A stretch of DNA of 11,850 nucleotides from Mariprofundaceae bacterium (GTDB lineage: Bacteria; Pseudomonadota; Zetaproteobacteria; Mariprofundales; Mariprofundaceae): NCBI GenBank assembly GCA_030950825.1, contig JAUZQT010000161.1, forward strand, positions 1 to 11,850. Reading direction: 5' to 3'. The position numbers were made by a program, and so were the translations under genes. Positions within the stretch are counted from its first letter, which is position 1, and the number at the start of each line of letters is the position of its first letter. The notes beneath the pieces are model-generated. The model saw nothing but the letters and a program-made list of their open reading frames with translations. It had not been told where the DNA came from and did no database searches. Below, piece by piece: positions 8,122 to 11,850 of this stretch.

Positions 8122-8535
8122 TTACCGCAGAGTTCGCGGAGTACGCCGAGAGCTTTCTTCATAACCCAATACCAGACGCTGCAGCCCTTTTGTAAGTGTT
8201 AGCTCATGGAAATTCATCAACAATGCAACGTTCAATCCAGACAACTTCAAGTACGATAAAACCTGAGCTTTATGAATAGCTAATAGCCCCTCAACTGTTT
8301 TGAGTTCAATAATAAGCTGCCCTTCAACAACCAAGTCCAAGCGATAAGCGCAATCCACTTGATGCCCGCGATAATTTACTGCAAGTTTTTTTTGTCGTTC
8401 AACTTTCAACCCGCGATCTATCAGTTCAAAAGCCAAGCAGGACTCATAAGCAGATTCTAACAAGCCAGCACCAAGCTCCTTATGAACGGCAATTGCCGCG
8501 CCTATAACTTTCTCAGTTAACTCATCAATATGCAT
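8122..8535 (-). CDS. GxxExxY-family protein with PD-(D/E)xK nuclease-like core
   Basis: This 137-aa protein belongs to the GxxExxY family, small proteins related to the PD-(D/E)xK nuclease fold whose cellular role is not established. The naming motif is G24-L-L-E27-S-A-Y30. The preceding helix, KVIGAAIAVHKELGAG, is typical. The likely active-site residues are D67 and the E77-L-K79 triad (RLDLVVEGQLIIELKT), and both are intact. The start MHIDELTEKVIGAA at 8535 is the family N-terminus. The upstream extension to a TTG at 8571 would read through the inverted repeat and is rejected. The last residues and the TAA stop are encoded in the left repeat arm. The gene interrupts leuC-leuD and is bracketed by inverted repeats, which points to recent insertion. 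Confidence 0.9.
   Translation of the reverse strand: MHIDELTEKVIGAAIAVHKELGAGLLESAYESCLAFELIDRGLKVERQKKLAVNYRGHQVDCAYRLDLVVEGQLIIELKTVEGLLAIHKAQVLSYLKLSGLNVALLMNFHELTLTKGLQRLVLGYEESSRRTPRTLR
8124..8137 (+). repeat. Left arm of the inverted repeat flanking the GxxExxY gene
   Basis: ACCGCAGAGTTCGC matches the reverse complement of the right arm (8554-8567) at 13 of 14 positions. Weaker similarity continues inward for about 15 more bases (GGAGTACGCCGAGAG against AAAGGGCGCAGAGAT, 9 of 15). The arm lies inside the 3' end of the GxxExxY coding region. Confidence 0.8.
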
Positions 8536-8553
8536 AAAATCTCTGCGCCCTTT

Positions 8554-8567
8554 GCGAGCTCTGCGGT
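8554..8567 (-). repeat. Right arm of the inverted repeat flanking the GxxExxY gene
   Basis: GCGAGCTCTGCGGT is the partner of the arm at 8124-8137. It lies between the leuC stop (8574-8572) and the GxxExxY start, with 4 bp to leuC. The ribosome binding region of the GxxExxY gene falls in the inward, weaker part of the repeat. Confidence 0.8.
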
Positions 8568-8571
8568 TCAA

Positions 8572-9975
8572 TCACCGCCAATTTCTCACATCAACAAAAT
8601 GCCCTTTAATCGCTGCCGCAGCGGCCATCGCCGGGCTTACCAAATGAGTGCGGCCTCCCGCCCCCTGACGACCTTCAAAGTTGCGATTCGATGTTGAAGC
8701 GCAACGCTCCCCTGCTTCCAAACGATCCGCATTCATTGCCAAACACATCGAACAACCAGGTTCACGCCATTCAAAACCAGCTTCTTTAAAAATCACATCC
8801 AAGCCTTCTTCTTCTGCTTGTTTCTTCACCAAGCCCGAACCTGGCACAACCATGGCCAAAATCACCTTCTCGGCAACTTGATGTCCTCTTGCAATGGCCG
8901 CAGCGGCACGCAAATCTTCAATACGAGCATTGGTACACGACCCAATAAAAACTTTATCAATCGTGATGCCCATGATTGCTGTATTTTCTTCTAAGTCCAT
9001 ATAGGCAAAGGCACGTTGCCAGTCTTGGCGTTGCACATCATCTTTGGCATCATTCAAACAAGGGGTGCCACCAAAAATGGGTGCTACCATCTCAGGGCTT
9101 GTTCCCCATGTTACCTGCGGCATAATATCAACCGCATGCAAGCAAATCTCTTGATCAAAAACTGCATCCGCATCTGAATACAAATCGCGCCATGCCGCCT
9201 CTGCACGTTCCCAAATATCGCCTTTGGGTGAAAAGGGGCGACCTTTAACATAATCAATGGTCACATCATCCACAGCAATCATGCCGCAACGCGCTCCTGC
9301 TTCAATGGTCATATTGCACAAACTCATGCGCCCTTCCATGCTTAAGGACTCAATAGTCTTGCCTGCAAATTCAATCGCATAACCAGTGCCTCCTGCGGTA
9401 CCAATTTCGCCAATGATATACAGTGCAATATCTTTGCCTGTAATGCCCTTGGGGAGCTCACCATCCACTGTCACACGCATCATTTTTGGTTTCTTTTGAA
9501 TCAGCGTCTGAGTCGCCAACACATGCTCCACTTCAGATGTGCCAATGCCCATTGCAATCGCCCCCAATGCGCCATGTGTGGAGGTATGAGAATCACCACA
9601 CACAACCGTCATACCAGGCAAAACAAGCCCCTGCTCAGGGCCTACGACATGCACAATGCCTTGGCGAATATCACCCATCGGAAATTCAATGATGCCAAAT
9701 TCTTTGCAATTCGTATCCAAAGCTTCGACTTGTGTTCGTGCCACAGGGTCAGTAATACCATGCTCCAGCCCTGTGGTTGGCACATTGTGATCCGCCGTTG
9801 CAATGGATGCATCAACACGCCACGGCTTACGCCCAGCCTCGCGCAACCCTTCAAAAGCCTGCGGGCTGGTCACTTCATGTATCAACTGACGATCAATGTA
9901 TAATAATGCCGAACCATCATCACTGGCAGTCAATACATGTTGATCCCAAACCTTTTCAAATAATGTTTTAGCCAT
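8572..9975 (-). CDS. leuC: 3-isopropylmalate dehydratase large subunit LeuC
   Basis: LeuC is the aconitase-like large subunit that carries the [4Fe-4S] cluster of isopropylmalate isomerase (leucine biosynthesis). It is 467 aa, the usual length for the two-subunit type. Cluster ligands are visible as C347 (VFIGSCTNARIEDLR) and C408/C411 (PGCSMCLAMNADRL). Other signatures are DHNVPTT (62-68), CGDSHTSTHGALGA (126-139) and STSNRNFEGRQGAGGRTHLVSPA. Two ATG codons are possible. The one at 9975 has GAGG 7 nt upstream and gives the standard MAKTLFEKVWDQH. The one at 9981 would be only 1 nt from the same GAGG and is less likely. The GxxExxY cassette follows directly after its stop. It is transcribed divergently from the structured RNA and folA. 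Confidence 0.97.
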   Translation of the reverse strand: MAKTLFEKVWDQHVLTASDDGSALLYIDRQLIHEVTSPQAFEGLREAGRKPWRVDASIATADHNVPTTGLEHGITDPVARTQVEALDTNCKEFGIIEFPMGDIRQGIVHVVGPEQGLVLPGMTVVCGDSHTSTHGALGAIAMGIGTSEVEHVLATQTLIQKKPKMMRVTVDGELPKGITGKDIALYIIGEIGTAGGTGYAIEFAGKTIESLSMEGRMSLCNMTIEAGARCGMIAVDDVTIDYVKGRPFSPKGDIWERAEAAWRDLYSDADAVFDQEICLHAVDIMPQVTWGTSPEMVAPIFGGTPCLNDAKDDVQRQDWQRAFAYMDLEENTAIMGITIDKVFIGSCTNARIEDLRAAAAIARGHQVAEKVILAMVVPGSGLVKKQAEEEGLDVIFKEAGFEWREPGCSMCLAMNADRLEAGERCASTSNRNFEGRQGAGGRTHLVSPAMAAAAAIKGHFVDVRNWR

Positions 9976-10180
9976 AGTCATTCCTCACCAGCGGCATAAT
10001 AACGCAAAACAAAAAAAGTGCGACCCAGTCCGTATTATTTCACAATATCATTGCCCTTTTTCAAAAGATTTATTGCTCACAGCCAAGCGTTCCCTTGGCT
10101 AAGTAACCCCTTGAGAACAATAAGATAACATGAGAAGCAACCCAGACATGATGCTTAGCCTGAATGATGCATAAAAAGGG
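9976..10180. other. leuC upstream region in the divergent intergenic space
   Basis: This is an AT-rich stretch between leuC and the rightward promoter. It must hold the leuC promoter, but no clear one is seen. The best candidate on the minus strand, TTGAAA (10064-10059) with AATAAT (10039-10034), has a long 19-nt spacer. I find no leucine-rich leader peptide or attenuator in front of leuC. The only strong element is the palindrome at 10081-10100. Confidence 0.5.
10081..10100. repeat. Perfect palindrome upstream of leuC, possible operator
   Basis: AGCCAAG (10081-10087) and CTTGGCT (10094-10100) form a perfect 7-bp inverted repeat with a 6-bp spacer. No T-run follows on either strand, which argues against a terminator. 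About 105 bp upstream of leuC, it could be a regulator binding site. No specific regulator is recognised. Confidence 0.4.
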
Positions 10181-10210
10181 TTGAAATAACTGTAGCCATA
10201 TGTATATAAT
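10181..10210 (+). promoter_or_regulatory. Strong sigma-70-type promoter facing right
   Basis: The -35 box is TTGAAA (10181-10186), the spacer is 18 nt, and the -10 box is a perfect TATAAT (10205-10210). The expected transcription start is at about 10217-10219, exactly where the rod-like RNA fold begins. It is the best promoter in the window and does not sit next to a coding start. Confidence 0.7.
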
Positions 10211-10218
10211 GTGTTTTT

Positions 10219-10370
10219 ATCGGCCTCCGTTTAAGACGGAACAGCTTATAGGCTGGAAGAACAAAGTATAACCCAGCATTTTGGTCAAAAATGGCGCTGG
10301 GACTGTACTTTTCAAACATGATGTAACCTATTGATTTTATTGACTGTTCCGCATTAAAAGGACAGCCTCC
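10219..10370 (+). ncRNA. Structured non-coding RNA or leader, 6S-like rod fold
   Basis: The transcript from the promoter at 10181-10210 folds into one long nested hairpin. The closing stem pairs GGC 10222-10224 with GCC 10365-10367, TCC 10226-10228 with GGA 10360-10362, TTTAA 10230-10234 with TTAAA 10354-10358, and CGGAACAG 10237-10244 with CTGTTCCG 10344-10351. Then ATAGG 10248-10252 pairs with CCTAT 10327-10331 inside a large asymmetric bubble. The distal arm pairs AAAGTA 10263-10268 with TACTTT 10306-10311, CCCAGC 10272-10277 with GCTGGG 10296-10301, and ATTTT 10278-10282 with AAAAT 10288-10292 around a GGTCA loop. A closing stem, central bubble and distal stem of about 150 nt is the layout of 6S RNA, which binds sigma-70 RNA polymerase. 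I cannot match the conserved 6S sequence, so the family is inference. The alternative is a structured leader for the following ORFs. Confidence 0.55.
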
Positions 10371-10404
10371 TAGAAATACACAAGAAAATATTTGGAGAAA
10401 GTTT

Positions 10405-10503
10405 ATGATATGTAATGTGCGTTATTTACCTCTTGCAAAACCTCTGGGTGGGCCTTTTAATATTGCCTCTTATGCCTTGTTAAGCAAGATGATTTCACAT
10501 TGA
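10405..10503 (+). CDS. Small ORF of 32 codons between the structured RNA and folA
   Basis: The frame starts MICNVRYLPLAKPLGGPF and ends at TGA 10501-10503. A GGAG (10394-10397) lies 7 nt before the ATG, a near-ideal ribosome binding site and better than the one of folA. The composition is moderately hydrophobic with no clear membrane helix. I recognise no homologue. It may be a real small protein, a leader peptide for folA, or chance. A CCTCC at 10366-10370 could pair with the GGAG and mask it. Confidence 0.35.
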   Translation: MICNVRYLPLAKPLGGPFNIASYALLSKMISH

Positions 10504-10561
10504 AGGCTATGAATACGATGCAGGCATTGGTGCCCCTATTGCAATTTAGAATATTCATTCC

Positions 10562-11077
10562 ATGAAACTCTCTCTTATTTGGGCAATGGATCGCAATCGT
10601 GTGATTGGTAAAAACAATACACTGCCATGGAAACTCCCAGCTGATATGCAATGGTTTCGCAAGCAAACTATGGGCAAGCCTATTTTAATGGGTCGCAAAA
10701 CATTTGAATCAATTGGCAGACCATTGCCTGGAAGGATGAATCTTGTTTTAAGTCGACAAAGAGGCTTAAGCATTGCTGGTTGTACAGTTGTTCATAGCTT
10801 GCAAGAAGCCAGAGACGCTGTCGCCGATAGTACTGAAATGATGGTGATTGGCGGTGCTGAAATTTATGCTTTATTATTGCCGCATGCGGACTCTTTATAC
10901 ATAACGCATGTTGAAGATAGCTTTGATGGAGATACGTGGTTTCCGAGGTTTAATAGTGCCGCGTGGCGACAAATACTTGATGAAAGTCATCCGAGTGATG
11001 AAAAAAACACCGCACCCTACCGCTTTGAAGTATGGGAAAGGTCAGATTTTAGCAACCCGAAACACACTCGTTCCTGA
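10562..11077 (+). CDS. folA: Dihydrofolate reductase FolA
   Basis: FolA reduces dihydrofolate to tetrahydrofolate with NADPH in the cytoplasm. It is the target of trimethoprim. The 171-aa protein aligns closely by eye with the chromosomal enterobacterial type. Signatures are VIGKNNTLPWKLPADMQWF (14-32), with the catalytic acid D28. The cofactor-binding stretch PILMGRKTFESIGRPLPGR (40-58) follows, then VIGGAEIYALLLPHADSLYI. It is about 12 residues longer than the E. coli enzyme at the C-terminus. No good Shine-Dalgarno precedes the ATG. A tiny ORF (10509-10565) ends ATGA across the start and might provide coupling. Its 3' end overlaps the convergent RDD gene by 36 bp. The nearest strong promoter is the one at 10181-10210. 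Confidence 0.96.
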   Translation: MKLSLIWAMDRNRVIGKNNTLPWKLPADMQWFRKQTMGKPILMGRKTFESIGRPLPGRMNLVLSRQRGLSIAGCTVVHSLQEARDAVADSTEMMVIGGAEIYALLLPHADSLYITHVEDSFDGDTWFPRFNSAAWRQILDESHPSDEKNTAPYRFEVWERSDFSNPKHTRS

Positions 11078-11575
11078 TAAAACATCATGCAGCGCCTGAC
11101 GTTGCGGCGTTAAAATCATAATCAGTAAACTAAGTGCTGGCATAACAGATGCTACAGCAAATATAGTTCGATCTATTTGACCTGTTGCAATGTACAGATT
11201 CATCAGGAAAAAGGTCTCGCCCAATGCAATCCATGTTAAGCATAATGCAGCAAAACGAATGCTTGCCGCTGCAAAACTTGGGTGATCGCCTGTATCTACC
11301 ATGGCGACTTGTAGTTTCCACGGACGCATACCAGTTGTTGTGCCTGCTTTATGCCAAAAGCCAACGAAATACGCAAAAGCGATTGAGCAAGAAAGTAAGT
11401 ATTGCAACCATTTTGGAATACTTTGCATGCTAGGATCAACGAGCGTTAACAGTCCAAAGGCTATAAATAAAAGACCAAATAGAATTGTTAAGTCATACCC
11501 ACTTGCCAAAAAACGAAATACAATACCAGCAGGCTTGGCCTTGGGTCTTACCGCTTGTGTTGTTGTGTTAGCCAT
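11042..11575 (-). CDS. RDD-family integral membrane protein
   Basis: This 177-aa membrane protein belongs to the RDD family, named for conserved Arg and Asp residues. The family role is poorly defined, and some members are linked to transport. Visible features are GIVFRFLASGYDLTILFG (17-34) with the R21 and D28 pattern in the first membrane segment, and further hydrophobic segments at about 57-73, 100-118 and 138-155. TTGMRPWKLQV (80-90) and the C-terminal RQALHDVLSGTSVF (159-172) are typical of the family. The ATG at 11575 is preceded by GGGGAG, 4 nt away. Longer starts exist (ATG 11608, TTG 11641) but add residues unlike the family. The start lies inside the 3' end of the transporter permease gene, and the end overlaps folA by 36 bp, tail to tail. 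Confidence 0.85.
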   Translation of the reverse strand: MANTTTQAVRPKAKPAGIVFRFLASGYDLTILFGLLFIAFGLLTLVDPSMQSIPKWLQYLLSCSIAFAYFVGFWHKAGTTTGMRPWKLQVAMVDTGDHPSFAAASIRFAALCLTWIALGETFFLMNLYIATGQIDRTIFAVASVMPALSLLIMILTPQRQALHDVLSGTSVFRVAKI

Positions 11576-11850
11576 GCTGCTCCCCAACTCATGATAAACA
11601 TGATACATAATGTTAATACGACTGTTGCACCCGATGGCCAATCATAATATATGAAAAAAGCAAACCGATGAATGTGCCGATAATGGCAAAACCAACGCTT
11701 AATAGCCATAGGCTGATAAGCGAGCGCCCCCATAACCACGCACAGGTTGCAGGCAAAACCATCAATCCCGTGGTGAGTACAATCCCTGCAAGTTTAACGC
11801 ACATCACCACAGACAAACCGACTGTGCCGTATAATAATAGGCGCAAAAGT
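11548..11850 (-). pseudogene. Metal ABC transporter permease (ABC-3/ZnuB-like), 5' part off window, apparent frameshift
   Basis: This is the C-terminal part of an ABC-3 family membrane permease of the kind that imports zinc or manganese. From the right edge one frame reads KLAGIVLTTGLMVLPATCAW and continues to GLLFSY, which matches the family. It then runs into a stop at 11613. The expected continuation YDWPSGATVVLTLCIMFIM is in a different frame and ends at 11548. The shift is -1 relative to the first frame and falls between about 11644 and 11660, beside six A on the plus strand (11654-11659). Joining the frames gives GLLFSYYYDWPSGAT, very like the family's SYYLDLPSGAT. It may be a disabled gene, a ribosomal frameshift or a sequence error. 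The gene runs off the window, so its 5' part is unseen. Confidence 0.72.

Larger units (their letters stand above)
8122..8570. mobile_element. Putative GxxExxY cassette bounded by inverted repeats
   Basis: The segment between leuC and leuD consists of one GxxExxY gene enclosed by a terminal inverted repeat. It has no transposase, so if it moves it must be mobilised by a factor elsewhere. No clear target-site duplication is visible at the edges. The right edge falls 4-5 bp from the leuC stop, so neither leu gene is damaged. The mobile nature is inferred from the repeats and the position. Confidence 0.5.

Noticed and set aside
9496..9903. 135-codon plus-strand frame inside leuC
   Set aside because: It is antisense to strongly conserved LeuC motifs, His/Cys-rich as shadow frames often are, and has no family features.
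10250..10368. Pseudoknot pairing AGGCTG (10250-10255) with CAGCCT (10363-10368)
   Set aside because: It crosses the 8-bp CGGAACAG/CTGTTCCG stem and competes with two nested helices. It is possible as an alternative state but there is no support for it.
10219..10560. Tetrahydrofolate riboswitch before folA
   Set aside because: The known THF riboswitch architecture is not recognisable in the sequence, and that class is mainly from Firmicutes. The fold here is a single long rod.
1..11850. tRNA, rRNA, CRISPR array, integrase or transposase
   Set aside because: None seen by eye on either strand. The only mobile-looking element is the GxxExxY cassette, which has no transposase.

Overview
This window appears to come from a Gram-negative proteobacterium of moderate GC. 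It has an outer-membrane secretin, a type II secretion gene block, a signal-peptide-bearing beta-barrel protein, separate LeuC and LeuD subunits and a DHFR of enterobacterial type. The gene content would fit a gamma- or zetaproteobacterium, but nothing here fixes the class, and that placement is inference.

Layout, left to right. Positions 1-272 hold only a GC-rich hairpin and the possible start of an unrecognised minus-strand ORF. From 7389 down to 273 runs a tightly packed minus-strand block, read right to left: an outer-membrane beta-barrel protein of unknown role (TTG start with an excellent Shine-Dalgarno), gspC, gspD, gspE, gspF, and a small membrane protein with a PGAGHAWQGRW motif. Gaps are 23 bp or less, or genes overlap. 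These encode the inner-membrane/secretin clamp, the secretin, the ATPase and the platform protein of a type II secretion system. The pseudopilins and GspL/GspM are not in the window.

Next come leuD and leuC (minus strand), the two subunits of 3-isopropylmalate dehydratase. They are separated by a 137-aa GxxExxY-family PD-(D/E)xK protein whose gene is bracketed by a 14-bp inverted repeat (13/14 match). It looks like a small mobile cassette inserted between the two subunit genes.

Divergent from leuC, a near-consensus sigma-70 promoter (TTGAAA-18-TATAAT) at 10181-10210 faces right. Immediately downstream, 10219-10370 can fold into a long rod-like hairpin: about 41 nested base pairs with a large asymmetric central bubble. 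The architecture resembles 6S RNA. A 32-codon small ORF with a good Shine-Dalgarno follows, then folA (dihydrofolate reductase). The noncoding RNA is the least explained and most interesting element here.

The right end is minus strand. An RDD-family membrane protein converges on folA with a 36-bp 3' overlap. Upstream of it lies the 3' end of an ABC-3 (Zn/Mn type) metal transporter permease, whose conserved C-terminus is split between two frames beside a run of six A/T, so it is either broken, frameshifted or a sequencing artefact.
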